DNA from: RGZA01 sp041917755
GTDB lineage: Bacteria; Pseudomonadota; Alphaproteobacteria; UBA9219; RGZA01
Direction of reading: 5' to 3'
Assembly (NCBI GenBank): GCA_041917755.1
Contig: JAYRWY010000013.1
Location: forward strand, 62,001-126,000
Length of the DNA: 64,000 bases
Of this stretch, positions 1 to 9,193 are shown in pieces. Made by a program: the position numbers and the translations under genes. Every line of letters starts with the position of its first letter. The stretch's first letter is position 1. The notes below the pieces were generated by a model. The model was not told the DNA's origin and ran no database searches. It was given only the letters and a program-made list of their open reading frames with translations.

Positions 1-131
1 AAGTGGTGGTGGAAACCGAAGACGAAGTCGAGGAGACCGAGAGCGATGAAGTGTTGGAAAACACGGACGATCTGGGCGGCGACGACGTTGAAGTTGAAGC
101 CGATGGCGACGACAAGGAAGAAGAGAAGTAA
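1..131 (+). CDS. C-terminal fragment of an acidic-tailed protein
   Basis: An open frame enters the window at base 3 and ends with TAA at 129-131. The 42 visible residues are almost all Glu, Asp, Val and Gly, and the tail ends EEEK. Such acidic tails occur in the alphaproteobacterial FYDLN-acid family (TIGR02300), but no diagnostic part of that family lies inside the window, so the identity is a guess. The upstream portion is missing. It faces the TMEM175 gene tail to tail with about 8 bases between them. Confidence 0.55.
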   Translation, partial: VVVETEDEVEETESDEVLENTDDLGGDDVEVEADGDDKEEEK

Positions 132-139
132 GCTAGCGC

Positions 140-718
140 TTATTCCTTCAACGCCCGCTCAATTCGCTTGTCTGGGATTAGCCAGATAATTGCAACCAGC
201 GCATATAATCCATGTGCTATCCACGGTTCGATAAACGACGCGCCGATACCTGTGCAATACAGGATAGGCGACATCTTGCCTTTGATGTCGTTGCCGATGG
301 CGCGTGCCAGTACCGAATGCTTGCCTTGGCTATGCACAATCACGCTTTGTAATATGTAATAGGCAATAGCCGCACACAGCAAAATAACCCCGTAAAAGGC
401 GGTGGGTAGCGTGGCAAAATGATTTTCGCCCATCCATGCGGTGGAAAACGGAATAAGCGACAACCAGAACAAAAGATGCGTATTTGCCCATAGGATAGAA
501 CCCGTCACATGCGGCGCGGTATGCAACATGTGGTGATGATTGTTCCAATAAATCGCCACGTAGATAAAGCTCAGGACATAGCTTAAAAATACCGGCAGTA
601 ATTCAGCCAGGGCAGAGAAATCTGCGCCATGCGGCACTTTTAATTCGAGCACCATGATGGTGATGATGATGGCAATTACACCATCACTAAAGGCGGCAAG
701 GCGGTCACGTTCCATCAT
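140..718 (-). CDS. TMEM175 family (DUF1211) potassium channel-like membrane protein
   Basis: This 192-residue protein has the family signature R-x-x-AFSDGVIAI at residues 6-17, the hallmark of bacterial TMEM175 channels, where the first helix lines a potassium-selective pore. Several further hydrophobic helices follow (about 40-60, 80-95, 105-125, 165-185), and a His cluster NNHHHML lies near residue 60. Family members form tetramers in the inner membrane and conduct potassium. Length fits the bacterial single-repeat form. It lies on the minus strand, 9 bases downstream of a glycosyltransferase gene read the same way, so the two may be co-transcribed. The family call is solid; the physiological role is not shown by context. 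Confidence 0.88.
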   Translation of the reverse strand: MMERDRLAAFSDGVIAIIITIMVLELKVPHGADFSALAELLPVFLSYVLSFIYVAIYWNNHHHMLHTAPHVTGSILWANTHLLFWLSLIPFSTAWMGENHFATLPTAFYGVILLCAAIAYYILQSVIVHSQGKHSVLARAIGNDIKGKMSPILYCTGIGASFIEPWIAHGLYALVAIIWLIPDKRIERALKE

Positions 719-727
719 GAATGGCTC

Positions 728-1660
728 CTATCGTTTTCTGCGGATGTCGGTTCTATTCCAAAAAGGAATATATGGGTTCCATGTGAATGAGCTTGCGAGC
801 TTATCAAGTGAAACCTTACGCGCGGCTTGAATGGCTTTGCGTTTTTGAAGCAGGGCAGGCAAGGTTTCCAATGCTTCCAGAGCGCCATTAAGCCGCGCCA
901 TAAAATGTACAGGGCTGCATAGCGAAATAAGGATGGCGATGATGTGAAAGGGAAGATTAAGCCAAAACATAACATCCGGCATATTTTTGATGTAGGTCCA
1001 CACCATGTTGCGCGCATGGAGGCTTTGCGGGTTATGCGATGGTTTAGTCTCTTTCACAAACACAATCGCTTCAGAGGCCAGCATGGCGGTGTGCCCGGAA
1101 AGCCGAACGCGGAAGGATAAATCTGTATCTTCGCCGCATGCGGTGTAATCAGCATCAAAACATCCAACAGCCATAAACACGTCTTTGCGGATGAGCATCG
1201 CGGTGGTGGTTGCGCCAAATACTTCGCCTTCATCGGGTAATACGTCTAAGGGCCAGCCTTTGCCGCCCGCAAACGGGAAGCCCGCAAAGGAATAGGATAT
1301 GCCAGCTGAGGCAATCATATCCGGTTCGGCGTTATCCAGTTCGGTGGTTGCAAGTAGCGCACTTTCAGGAAAGCGCAACGAACATGCATAAAGACTTTCA
1401 AGGCAATCTTCGGCCACAAAGGAATGCGGCGTGAGGAAGAATAACCATTCACCGATTGCTTGCGTGGCGGCCGCGTTTTTGGCCGCAAGTGGATTGGCGG
1501 CATCCACATTACATGGTTTAAAACGGTCATCAGGAAGTGGCGCATTCGCGCCGACCACCAAGACCTCGAACTCCCGCTGGGTTTGGGCAGCAATGGCAGT
1601 TAAGGCACGAGACATATTGCCACTATACCCGTCATTCACAATTATTACAGAAAATTTCAT
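728..1660 (-). CDS. Family 2 glycosyltransferase
   Basis: The protein opens with the GT-A nucleotide-binding strand KFSVIIVNDG and has the GT2 signature GEDTDLSFRVRLSGH near residue 190, so it should transfer a sugar from a nucleotide sugar to a membrane or envelope acceptor. An amphipathic or membrane-associated hydrophobic stretch lies near residues 225-250. I place the start at the ATG at 1660, because the 20 codons upstream do not match a GT2 amino end. The usual DxD-like metal motif is not obvious: the expected place reads FLTPHSF rather than FLNPD. It diverges from leuA across about 100 bases. Donor and acceptor are unknown. Confidence 0.8.
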   Translation of the reverse strand: MKFSVIIVNDGYSGNMSRALTAIAAQTQREFEVLVVGANAPLPDDRFKPCNVDAANPLAAKNAAATQAIGEWLFFLTPHSFVAEDCLESLYACSLRFPESALLATTELDNAEPDMIASAGISYSFAGFPFAGGKGWPLDVLPDEGEVFGATTTAMLIRKDVFMAVGCFDADYTACGEDTDLSFRVRLSGHTAMLASEAIVFVKETKPSHNPQSLHARNMVWTYIKNMPDVMFWLNLPFHIIAILISLCSPVHFMARLNGALEALETLPALLQKRKAIQAARKVSLDKLASSFTWNPYIPFWNRTDIRRKR

Positions 1661-1766
1661 GCGTTTTGCTCTTGAAACCCAGTAAATACAGGCCAAACTA
1701 AATGAAATGCTGGACAGCACCCGTGCTATTCTGCACTAATCAGGTGTAATAAAAAAGGGACTAACG

Positions 1767-3353
1767 ATGAGTAAGCCGACGATCAATGCAGTCAACGACA
1801 AGAACCGTGTCATTATTTTTGACACAACCCTACGTGACGGGGAGCAATCTCCTGGCGCGGCGATGAATCTTGAAGAAAAGCTGCGTATCGCAACCGTTCT
1901 TGAGGAAATGGGCGTTGATGTCATTGAGGCCGGCTTTCCCATTTCATCGGCAGGTGATTTTCAGGCGGTGAATGAGGTTGCCAAGCTAATTAAAAACTCA
2001 ACCGTGTGCGGTTTGGCGCGTGCGGCAAAGACCGATATTGAACGTGCCGCAGAGGCATTAAAGCCAGCGCCGCGTAAGCGTATCCATACGTTTATTTCTA
2101 CATCGCCTTTGCACATGAAATATAAATTGCAAAAGGAACCTGAACAGGTTTTGCAGGCCGTGATTGATAGCGTGGGGTTTGCCCGTAATTTGACCGATGA
2201 TGTGGAATGGTCGGCTGAAGACGGGTCGCGTTCCGAGGCTGACTTTTTATGCCGTTGTGTTGAAGCGGCGATTAAAGCGGGTGCGGGCACCATCAACATT
2301 CCCGATACGGTGGGTTACACGACGCCGGATGAATATGGCGCATTGTTCAAAATGCTGATTAACCGTGTGCCCAATGCGGATCAGGCCATTTTCTCTGTTC
2401 ACTGCCATAACGATTTGGGCTTGGCGGTTGCCAATTCATTGTCGGGCGTTATCAATGGCGCACGTCAGGTGGAATGCACCGTGAATGGCCTTGGCGAACG
2501 TGCAGGTAATGCGGCGTTGGAAGAAATTGCCATGGCGTTGAAGGTGCGCGGTGACCGCATGCCATATACCACGGGCATTAATACCGAAGTGATTACCCGT
2601 GCATCACGCTTGGTATCCAGTATTACTGGTTTTGCAGTCCAGCCTAATAAGGCGATTGTGGGTGCCAACGCATTCGCGCATGAAAGTGGCGTGCATCAGG
2701 ATGGCATGCTGAAAAACCGCGAGACTTATGAAATTATGACGCCAGAGTCCGTGGGCCTCACCAAATCATCGCTCAAGCTCGGCAAATTATCGGGCCGCAA
2801 TGCCTTCCGCAGCAAGTTGAAGGAATTGGGTTATGAACTTGGCGATAATGCGTTGGAAGATGCGTTCAAGCGCTTCAAGGATTTGGCGGATAAAAAACGC
2901 GATGTATATGATGATGACATTATTGCCTTGGTGGATGATGAAGTAGCCAACGCAATGGCGCGCATTAAATTCATCGGCCTTGAAATTTATGCCGGTTCAA
3001 AAGGCCCGCAACGCGCGGAGATGGAATTGGAGTTTGATGGCAAGTTACACAAGGTATCAGCAACCGGAAACGGCCCAGTCGATGCAACGTTTAACGCCAT
3101 TAAACAAATCATTCCGCATGATGCGACCTTGCTGTTGTATCAGGTGCATGCCGTGACGCATGGCACCGATGCGCAGGCTGAAGTAACCGTGCGTCTGGAA
3201 GAAAATGGCCGCACGGTCAATGGCCAGGGCGCAGATCCCGATACCTTGGTGGCGTCGGCGCGTGCCTATATCCATGGTCTGACCAAGTTGATGACCAAGC
3301 GCGAGAAAAAAGCGCCTGAGGATATGACCCTTATCTCCAGTGTAGGAAAATAA
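1767..3353 (+). CDS. leuA: 2-isopropylmalate synthase
   Basis: LeuA condenses acetyl-CoA with 2-oxoisovalerate to give 2-isopropylmalate, the first committed step of leucine synthesis, in the cytoplasm. The HMGL-like catalytic TIM barrel starts with FDTTLRDGEQSPGA at residues 18-31. The metal-binding segment HCHNDLG and the NGLGERAGN motif follow, and the C-terminal third (about 390-520) is the leucine-binding regulatory domain, so feedback inhibition by leucine is expected. At 528 residues it is the usual length for the long bacterial form. The ATG is preceded by AAAAGGGAC. The next gene starts directly after its stop codon, so they are translationally linked. Confidence 0.96.
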   Translation: MSKPTINAVNDKNRVIIFDTTLRDGEQSPGAAMNLEEKLRIATVLEEMGVDVIEAGFPISSAGDFQAVNEVAKLIKNSTVCGLARAAKTDIERAAEALKPAPRKRIHTFISTSPLHMKYKLQKEPEQVLQAVIDSVGFARNLTDDVEWSAEDGSRSEADFLCRCVEAAIKAGAGTINIPDTVGYTTPDEYGALFKMLINRVPNADQAIFSVHCHNDLGLAVANSLSGVINGARQVECTVNGLGERAGNAALEEIAMALKVRGDRMPYTTGINTEVITRASRLVSSITGFAVQPNKAIVGANAFAHESGVHQDGMLKNRETYEIMTPESVGLTKSSLKLGKLSGRNAFRSKLKELGYELGDNALEDAFKRFKDLADKKRDVYDDDIIALVDDEVANAMARIKFIGLEIYAGSKGPQRAEMELEFDGKLHKVSATGNGPVDATFNAIKQIIPHDATLLLYQVHAVTHGTDAQAEVTVRLEENGRTVNGQGADPDTLVASARAYIHGLTKLMTKREKKAPEDMTLISSVGK

Positions 3354-3680
3354 ATGGCCAACCAGTTGGAACAACGTGTTGGGCGCGAAACCCAGCTCAT
3401 CCCCTTTACCTGTGTGAACAGCAAGTATCAAACCAATGTGAAATTGGGATATGCGCATGGCGCAGGACAAGCCAAGGGCAGTGTGTTTGAAACCGCCCTG
3501 ATTACAAGGGATGATGAAAGCCTGTGGCTGGAGCATGTTAGCGAAACCGGCAGCAATGCCGAATTATATTGGCTGATGTGGTATAAGGGTGGCCGCCCGG
3601 CCGTAAAAAGCAGCGGTGTGTTTACGCGTGATGATTACGCCGCGATGATGTCCAGATTACCAACGGCTTTGCCAAAATAA
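3354..3680 (+). CDS. Small hypothetical protein linked to leuA
   Basis: I do not recognise this 108-residue protein. It has no signal peptide or membrane helix. It is a mixed, soluble sequence with a conserved-looking core around ELYWLMWYKGG near residue 70. Its ATG starts on the base after the leuA stop, so it is surely co-translated with leuA, and the next oxidoreductase gene starts 6 bases after it. This makes a three-gene unit, but the function does not follow from that. Confidence 0.72.
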   Translation: MANQLEQRVGRETQLIPFTCVNSKYQTNVKLGYAHGAGQAKGSVFETALITRDDESLWLEHVSETGSNAELYWLMWYKGGRPAVKSSGVFTRDDYAAMMSRLPTALPK

Positions 3681-3686
3681 ATTTCC

Positions 3687-4910
3687 ATGCAGCAATTCGA
3701 CGTCATTGTATGTGGTGCGGGGATTGCGGGTGTTTCCACCGCGCGCCATTTGCAAATGCGCGGCAAACGTGTGGCATTGGTGGATGTGCGTGATCCTGGA
3801 TTGGAAACATCCTATGGCAATGCGGGCATTATCGAAGCATCGTTTGTGTTGCCGTTTGGTTTTCCATCGCCCAAACGATTTAAAAATATTTTGTTAGATA
3901 AGGACGCATCCGCACGGGTGGATTTGTTGTTTTTGCCGCGCGTGCTGAAATGGTTGCTTGAATTCTATATTCAATCCAGCTCGCAAAACCGCAGTAAAAA
4001 CGGGATTTTGATGCGTCCGCTGGTGAAGAATGCTGTTGCACAGCACCGTGAATTAATGGCGGGTAATGATGCTGAACAATACTTCACAAGTGTTGGCCGG
4101 ATGAAAATTCACCGCAGCAAAGCATCCTTTGATGGGGATGCGTTTGAACGTGAGACGCTAACCAAGCTGGGTGTGCCATTTGAAGTGTTAGACCCAGCAC
4201 AAGTGCAGGCCATTGAACCCGCCATTCGCCCGATATTTTATAAAGCCTTAAAGCTCAGTAGCTCTGCGCGCGTGACCAATCCCGGTGCAGTGGTTGCTGG
4301 ATACGCACAAGGGTTTGTAAGTGCGAGCGGTACGTTTATTCACGGTGATGCTGGTACACTTAAACAAAACGCAGATAAGTCATGGCAGGTTGCGGGCATA
4401 AGCGCACCGCAAGTTGTGATTGCCCTTGGCCCATGGGCACCAAATGTGCTGAAGCCCATGGGGTATCATTTCCCGATTGGACTGAAACGCGGATATCACC
4501 AACATTTCAAATCCAGCGCGGTGATGAACCACGCGATTGTCGATGCCGATATCGGCTATGTGATGAGCGGTTGTACCAAAGGCGTGCGCATCACGACGGG
4601 CGCGGAGTTTGCCGCGCAAAACGCGCCAGCCAACCCGGTACAAATTGAACGCGTATTACCCTATGCGCGGGAATTATTCCCGTTGAATGAACCCAGTGAA
4701 GCAACCGCATGGCTGGGCAGCCGACCATGCACCACCGATAGCCTGCCGATTGTAGGCAAGGCGTTTAAGCATGAAGGCCTATGGCTCAATATCGGGCATG
4801 GGCATTCGGGCTTCACTATTGGCCCCAGCACCGGAAAATTACTGGCGCAGATGATGACAGGCGAGGCGGTATTTACCGATGCAACGCCATACCGGCCAGA
4901 ACGCTTTTAG
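3687..4910 (+). CDS. FAD-dependent D-amino acid dehydrogenase-like oxidoreductase
   Basis: The 407-residue protein begins with an FAD-binding Rossmann fold, with glycine motif GAGIAG at residues 10-15, and ends with the DAO-family FAD motif around LGSRPCTTDSLPIVG and NIGHGHSGFTIGPSTG. This is the DadA-like branch, which oxidises D-amino acids to 2-oxo acids and passes electrons to the respiratory chain. The insert at about residues 55-100 is typical of DadA. It follows the leuA pair by 6 bases and meets purK tail to tail. The family is clear; the substrate (D-alanine, another D-amino acid or an opine) is inferred. Confidence 0.85.
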   Translation: MQQFDVIVCGAGIAGVSTARHLQMRGKRVALVDVRDPGLETSYGNAGIIEASFVLPFGFPSPKRFKNILLDKDASARVDLLFLPRVLKWLLEFYIQSSSQNRSKNGILMRPLVKNAVAQHRELMAGNDAEQYFTSVGRMKIHRSKASFDGDAFERETLTKLGVPFEVLDPAQVQAIEPAIRPIFYKALKLSSSARVTNPGAVVAGYAQGFVSASGTFIHGDAGTLKQNADKSWQVAGISAPQVVIALGPWAPNVLKPMGYHFPIGLKRGYHQHFKSSAVMNHAIVDADIGYVMSGCTKGVRITTGAEFAAQNAPANPVQIERVLPYARELFPLNEPSEATAWLGSRPCTTDSLPIVGKAFKHEGLWLNIGHGHSGFTIGPSTGKLLAQMMTGEAVFTDATPYRPERF

Positions 4911-4920
4911 ATATTCTGAT

Positions 4921-5976
4921 TTATGATTTCTTATTCACGTGGCCCATCTTGCGGCCGGGGCGTGCTTCCGATTTGCCGTAAAGATGCAAATGCGCGTGAG
5001 GTTCGGTGAGGAATGATTTCCACTGACCCGCATCATCACCAATTAAATTTTTCATGACACATGGCGCGATTATTGCGGGGCTGCCCAACGGCAGGTTGCA
5101 TATGGCGCGCACGAGTTGTTCGAATTGGGATGTGGTACAAAAATCCATCGTCCAATGGCCAGAATTATGCGGGCGCGGCGCCATTTCATTTAACACCACT
5201 TGGCCATCGACCACAAAAAACTCAACCGCCAATAAGCCAATGATACCAAGCTGTTCAGCAAGTTTTTTAGCAGCCGTTATGGCGGCGGTTTCCAACTGCG
5301 TGGATAAAATGGCGGGGGCCATGGTTTCATCCAGAATGCCGTTCTTATGGCGGTTTTCAGCCGGCGGGAAGGCCTGCATCATGCCATCCTTGCGGCGCGC
5401 GACAATAACGGAAATTTCACGTTCAAACGGTACGAAGCTTTCGATAATCGCATCATCGGTTTGCAAAGTGTTCCACGCCGCATCAATTTCTTTTAAATCG
5501 CGGATGATGGATTGGCCTTTACCGTCATAACCCATGCGGCAGGTTTTGACGACGCAAGGGATGCCGATTTTCATCACGCCATTGCGTAATTCATCAAGCG
5601 ATGTGGCCTGCGCAAAGGCTGGGGTGAGGATGCCGTTTTTTACTGCAAAGCTTTTTTCCGAAACGCGGTGCTGTGTGATTTTAAGTGCATTGGCATCGGG
5701 ATAAACAGGCTTGATAGCCGATAAGAACTCAACCGTTTTGACCGGCACATTTTCCCATTCCAGTGTAATGACATCAACCGCGCCGGCAAATTCGCGCAGC
5801 TTTGTTTCATCATCAAATGAGCCTAGCGTTTTGAATGCGGTGACCTGGCAGGCAGGTTCGTCTGCTTCCTCGGCATAGACATGGACCTTGTAGCCAAGGC
5901 GTTGCGCGGCTTGCGCGATCATCCGGCCTAATTGACCGCCGCCAAGAATACCGATTGTCGCGCCGGGTGCTATCAC
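4921..5976 (-). CDS. purK: N5-carboxyaminoimidazole ribonucleotide synthase
   Basis: PurK uses ATP and bicarbonate to carboxylate aminoimidazole ribonucleotide to N5-CAIR in purine synthesis. The 351-residue protein has the ATP-grasp layout: an N-terminal glycine motif GGGQLGRM at residues 11-18, the TLEWENVP segment, KTCRMGYDGKGQ in the ATP-binding domain, and the family signature EMAPRPHNSGH. The start codon is GTG, two bases after the purE stop, with AAGGA about 8 bases upstream inside purE. The two genes are therefore translationally coupled, and PurE takes PurK's product directly. Confidence 0.96.
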   Translation of the reverse strand: MIAPGATIGILGGGQLGRMIAQAAQRLGYKVHVYAEEADEPACQVTAFKTLGSFDDETKLREFAGAVDVITLEWENVPVKTVEFLSAIKPVYPDANALKITQHRVSEKSFAVKNGILTPAFAQATSLDELRNGVMKIGIPCVVKTCRMGYDGKGQSIIRDLKEIDAAWNTLQTDDAIIESFVPFEREISVIVARRKDGMMQAFPPAENRHKNGILDETMAPAILSTQLETAAITAAKKLAEQLGIIGLLAVEFFVVDGQVVLNEMAPRPHNSGHWTMDFCTTSQFEQLVRAICNLPLGSPAIIAPCVMKNLIGDDAGQWKSFLTEPHAHLHLYGKSEARPGRKMGHVNKKS

Positions 5977-5978
5977 AG

Positions 5979-6515
5979 TTAATCCTTAGGTGACTTTGCA
6001 ACAGCTGCGGTTTGCATGGCGCGGAATTGGGCGAGCGTGCTGGCCAGCTTTTTATCTTCCAGAGCTAAAATTGAAATCGCCAATAGAGCAGCGTTTTTTG
6101 CGCCGGCTTCGCCAATTGCCAAGGTGCCCACCGGAATACCCGCAGGCATTTGCGCAATAGAAAGCAGGCTGTCGATGCCTTTTAAGGTTTTGCTTTCTAC
6201 CGGAACGCCAAGGACGGGAAGGGTGGTCATGGCGGCCGCCATGCCCGGTAAATGGGCAGCGCCGCCCGCGCCAGCAATAATCACCTTTAATCCGCGGGAA
6301 GATGCCGCGCCTGCATAGTCATATAAGCGGTCAGGGGTACGGTGTGCAGAGACGATGCGTACTTCATGGGCAACGCCGAATTCCTTGAGGATGGTGTCAG
6401 CATATTTCATGGTATTCCAGTCAGATTGACTGCCCATGATAATGCCCACCAAGGGTTGTGCTTTTTTAGCGGCAGGCTTTGACTTCGATGTTTTTGACTT
6501 GATTCGTTTGGCCAT
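5979..6515 (-). CDS. purE: N5-carboxyaminoimidazole ribonucleotide mutase
   Basis: PurE (class I) moves the carboxyl group of N5-CAIR to carbon 4, giving CAIR. The core begins at IIMGSQSDW (residues 25-33) and carries SAHRTPDRLYDYA near residue 60, with the catalytic His, followed by GAGGAAHLPGM and the SIAQMPAGIPV segment. The protein has a Lys-rich extension of about 20 residues before the core that is not part of the enzyme fold; an alternative internal start is not obvious. The gene leads the purE-purK pair. The 53-base gap to the divergent quinone oxidoreductase gene must hold both promoters. Confidence 0.96.
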   Translation of the reverse strand: MAKRIKSKTSKSKPAAKKAQPLVGIIMGSQSDWNTMKYADTILKEFGVAHEVRIVSAHRTPDRLYDYAGAASSRGLKVIIAGAGGAAHLPGMAAAMTTLPVLGVPVESKTLKGIDSLLSIAQMPAGIPVGTLAIGEAGAKNAALLAISILALEDKKLASTLAQFRAMQTAAVAKSPKD

Positions 6516-6568
6516 GATGTTGTGTTCTGATGTAGGTTAGACGGCAAACATAATGAGGAAAACGCCCA

Positions 6569-7579
6569 ATGTCCAATGCTTCGCCTAAAATCCCTTCATT
6601 GATGCGTGCGATTGATGCAGAAACGCCAGGGGATGCCGATATTTTGCAGGTTAAACAGCTTCCTGTTCCTGCAGTTGGTGAAAGAGAAGTTCTGATTAAA
6701 GTGGCAGCTGCCGGTGTGAACCGCCCGGATGTACTACAACGTCTGGGGAAGTATGAAGCACCTGAAGGTGTAACCAGCATTTTGGGTTTGGAATGTTCTG
6801 GCGAAATTGTTGCGCTGGGTAATGACACAAGCCGTTACAAGATTGGTGATAAGGTTTGCGCGCTTGTTTCGGGTGGTGCCTATGCAGAATATGTGAGTGT
6901 CCCAGAGGGGCAGTGCTTACCCATACCGGATGGTTTGGATATGGTGCAGGCTGCGGCCATTCCAGAAGCTGTGTTTACAGTATGGACCAATCTTTTTGAG
7001 GCAGGGCAGCTCGGACAGGGGGAGCTGGTATTGGTTCATGGGGGCAGCAGTGGCATTGGTACCTATGCCATTCAAATGACTGTTGCAGCAGGTGCGCAGA
7101 TTATTGTGACCGTGGGCAGCCCGGAAAAAGCCGAAGCTTGCCTGAAGTTAGGGGCATTATTGGCCATCAATTACAGACGGGAGGATTTTGCCCGAAAAAT
7201 TTTGAAATTCACGAATGATAGAGGCGTGGATGTTGTGCTTGATATGATTGGCGCGGATTATATACCGCGCAATCTGATGGCCATGGCGCCGCGTGCCCGC
7301 CACATCAGTATTTCAACTCAGCATGGGCAATTGGCGCCAGTAAATATTCGTGATGTAATGCTGCACCGGTTTGTGCTGACGGGTTCCACGTTACGTCCAC
7401 GACGTGTTGTAGAAAAATGCGCGATTGCGGCGCAGGTTGAAACCCATGTGTGGCCATGGATTAAACAAGGCAAGGTGAAGCCAATCATTTATGAAACCTT
7501 CAAGCTGGAGCAGGCAGCCGAGGCCCATAAATTGATGGAATCCAGTGTGCATATCGGGAAGATTGTGCTGACACTGTAG
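6569..7579 (+). CDS. Zinc-independent NAD(P)H quinone oxidoreductase (PIG3/QOR family)
   Basis: This 336-residue medium-chain dehydrogenase belongs to the quinone oxidoreductase branch. GVNRPDVLQRLGKY near residue 48 and GLECSGEIV near residue 72 are typical of the PIG3-like group, and the NADPH-binding motif GGSSGIGTYAIQ lies near residue 152. The catalytic zinc ligands of alcohol dehydrogenases are absent. Members reduce quinones or enones with NADPH in the cytoplasm. The ATG is preceded by a GAGGAAAA stretch. The gene is divergent from purEK and appears to be a single transcription unit. The substrate is unknown. Confidence 0.9.
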   Translation: MSNASPKIPSLMRAIDAETPGDADILQVKQLPVPAVGEREVLIKVAAAGVNRPDVLQRLGKYEAPEGVTSILGLECSGEIVALGNDTSRYKIGDKVCALVSGGAYAEYVSVPEGQCLPIPDGLDMVQAAAIPEAVFTVWTNLFEAGQLGQGELVLVHGGSSGIGTYAIQMTVAAGAQIIVTVGSPEKAEACLKLGALLAINYRREDFARKILKFTNDRGVDVVLDMIGADYIPRNLMAMAPRARHISISTQHGQLAPVNIRDVMLHRFVLTGSTLRPRRVVEKCAIAAQVETHVWPWIKQGKVKPIIYETFKLEQAAEAHKLMESSVHIGKIVLTL

Positions 7580-7776
7580 TGTTTGGATTAAATATTTGGC
7601 CTAGTTGCTTGATTTTATGCGCTTAAAATCTGCTGGCTTATGCGCTGCTTATCGGTTACAACTATCGCACTCCCAAAACGATCCTAATACGTCTGGATCG
7701 TCCGGATGGCTTAAAGGCCGCCCGGCAAAGGGTGACTATTGCGTATTCGAGTTTTAACTAACGTAGTGAGGAAATC

Positions 7777-8448
7777 ATGGCTACTAATCTTCTGATGCCC
7801 AAGGCAACCGCTGTATGGCTTGTTGAAAATACCGCGCTCAGCTTCGACCAGATTTCTGAATTCTGCGAATTGCATCCCTTGGAAGTAAAAGCGATTGCCG
7901 ATGGCGAAGTGAATATTGGCATGGTGGGCTTGAATCCCATTTTGAACGGCCAGATCACCAAGGAAGAAATTGAACGCTGCGAAAAAGACCCATCGGCTAA
8001 GATTGCCATGAAGGTCAATAAGCTGCCGGAAGTTGCCGTACGCCAGAAGGGCCCACGCTATACCCCTGTGACCAAGCGCGGCGATAAGCCAGATGCGATT
8101 GCATGGCTGGTTAAGAACCACCCTGAATTAACCGATGGCCAATTGGTTGCCTTGATTGGTACCACCAAGAGCACGATTGAAAAAATCCGTGACCGCACCC
8201 ATTGGAATATGAGCAACATCAAGCCACGCGACCCTGTATTCCTTGGTCTTTGCAAGCAAACCGATTTGAATGCAGCTGTTGAAAAAAGCCGCAAGCATTT
8301 GCCAAAGATTGAAGGCGTATCAGACGCTGTACCATCAGCCGTTGCTTCCGATGACAATGCCGGCGGGTTAGTCACCGGTTTTGGCGCAGGCAATGATGAT
8401 GGCCAACAGCCTTCCGATGAAGGCTTTGAAAAGTTGATGCGCGGATAA
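7777..8448 (+). CDS. trcR: DUF1013 family cell cycle transcriptional regulator TrcR
   Basis: The 223-residue protein matches the DUF1013 family, found almost only in Alphaproteobacteria and described as the TrcR regulator of cell-cycle transcription. Characteristic segments are LMPKATAVWLVENTALSFDQ at residues 5-24, FCELHPLEVKAIADGE, and DAIAWLVKNHPELTDGQL around residue 108, which form two repeated helix-turn-helix-like units ending in RTHWNMSNIKPRDPV. The last 60 residues are low-complexity and acidic. SD sequence GTGAGGAAATC precedes the ATG. It stands alone between the quinone oxidoreductase and tRNA-fMet. Confidence 0.88.
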   Translation: MATNLLMPKATAVWLVENTALSFDQISEFCELHPLEVKAIADGEVNIGMVGLNPILNGQITKEEIERCEKDPSAKIAMKVNKLPEVAVRQKGPRYTPVTKRGDKPDAIAWLVKNHPELTDGQLVALIGTTKSTIEKIRDRTHWNMSNIKPRDPVFLGLCKQTDLNAAVEKSRKHLPKIEGVSDAVPSAVASDDNAGGLVTGFGAGNDDGQQPSDEGFEKLMRG

Positions 8449-8542
8449 GCGTTTAAGGCCTTTTTAAAAGAGGTAGAGCAGCCAAAAAGGTTGTTCTTGC
8501 TTTTCGATACAGTAAGGCCTAAACAGATTTGCGTTTTGGTGA

Positions 8543-8619
<77 letters not shown>

Positions 8620-9193
8620 AATTTCTGATATATAAATACAGGCGCTGTATACTTATATATGTGTGCATCGGTACTTTATGCGCAAGAGGTGGGAAGACCC
8701 GTAATTCCAGCCAGTTAGCTCACTATCACGAAAACAATCCGGATACGTATGCTGTGAGAAGCTAAAAGAATTTTAACAAAATTATTTTTTACCAAGACAT
8801 TCGACCTGCTGAGAGATTGCGCCGAGCAAGCCGTTCGCTACGCGATTGCTATGGCGCGACCATGATGGCAACGACCAGAGCAAGTTACTGCTCGCAGCGC
8901 CAGAGACTGTCCTTGCCGTGGTTGTGCGCGGTGAAGCTGAAGTACCAGCGCGGGCATCCGGCTCAGATGCAGACCTGCCGCAAGATGCCATGATCCGTAG
9001 ACCATCCCGCCGTCGGCAAGCTAGTGCGGCAGCAGAAGCAGGACCGCAGCAATAAGGACGTTGAACTAAGAAGCCCGCGAGCGAAAGCTCACGGGATCAT
9101 ATATCCGCATGCCGATCCTTCGTAAATCCAGGTGGTAATTAACGATTAACTAAGTATTATATTGTTGTTGCTATATTCGCATTCGGTGAATTC
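8620..9193. other. Gene-poor left part of the island
   Basis: 574 bases without a convincing gene. The part at 8800-9055 is GC-richer than the rest and open in several frames, as expected of a decayed coding segment, but I recognise no family in any frame. A hairpin ends it at 9074-9095. The last 100 bases before the lipoprotein gene are AT-rich and may hold its promoter. Confidence 0.5.
9074..9095 (+). terminator. Hairpin with GAAA tetraloop
   Basis: A nine-pair stem with one C-A mismatch (CCCGCGAGC and GCTCACGGG) closes a GAAA loop. No T-run follows, so it may be a terminator remnant or a structural RNA end. Confidence 0.4.

Noticed and set aside
8846..9055. 69-residue protein in the island's GC-rich patch
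   Set aside because: No start site, no recognisable family, and other frames are equally open; it looks like a decayed segment.
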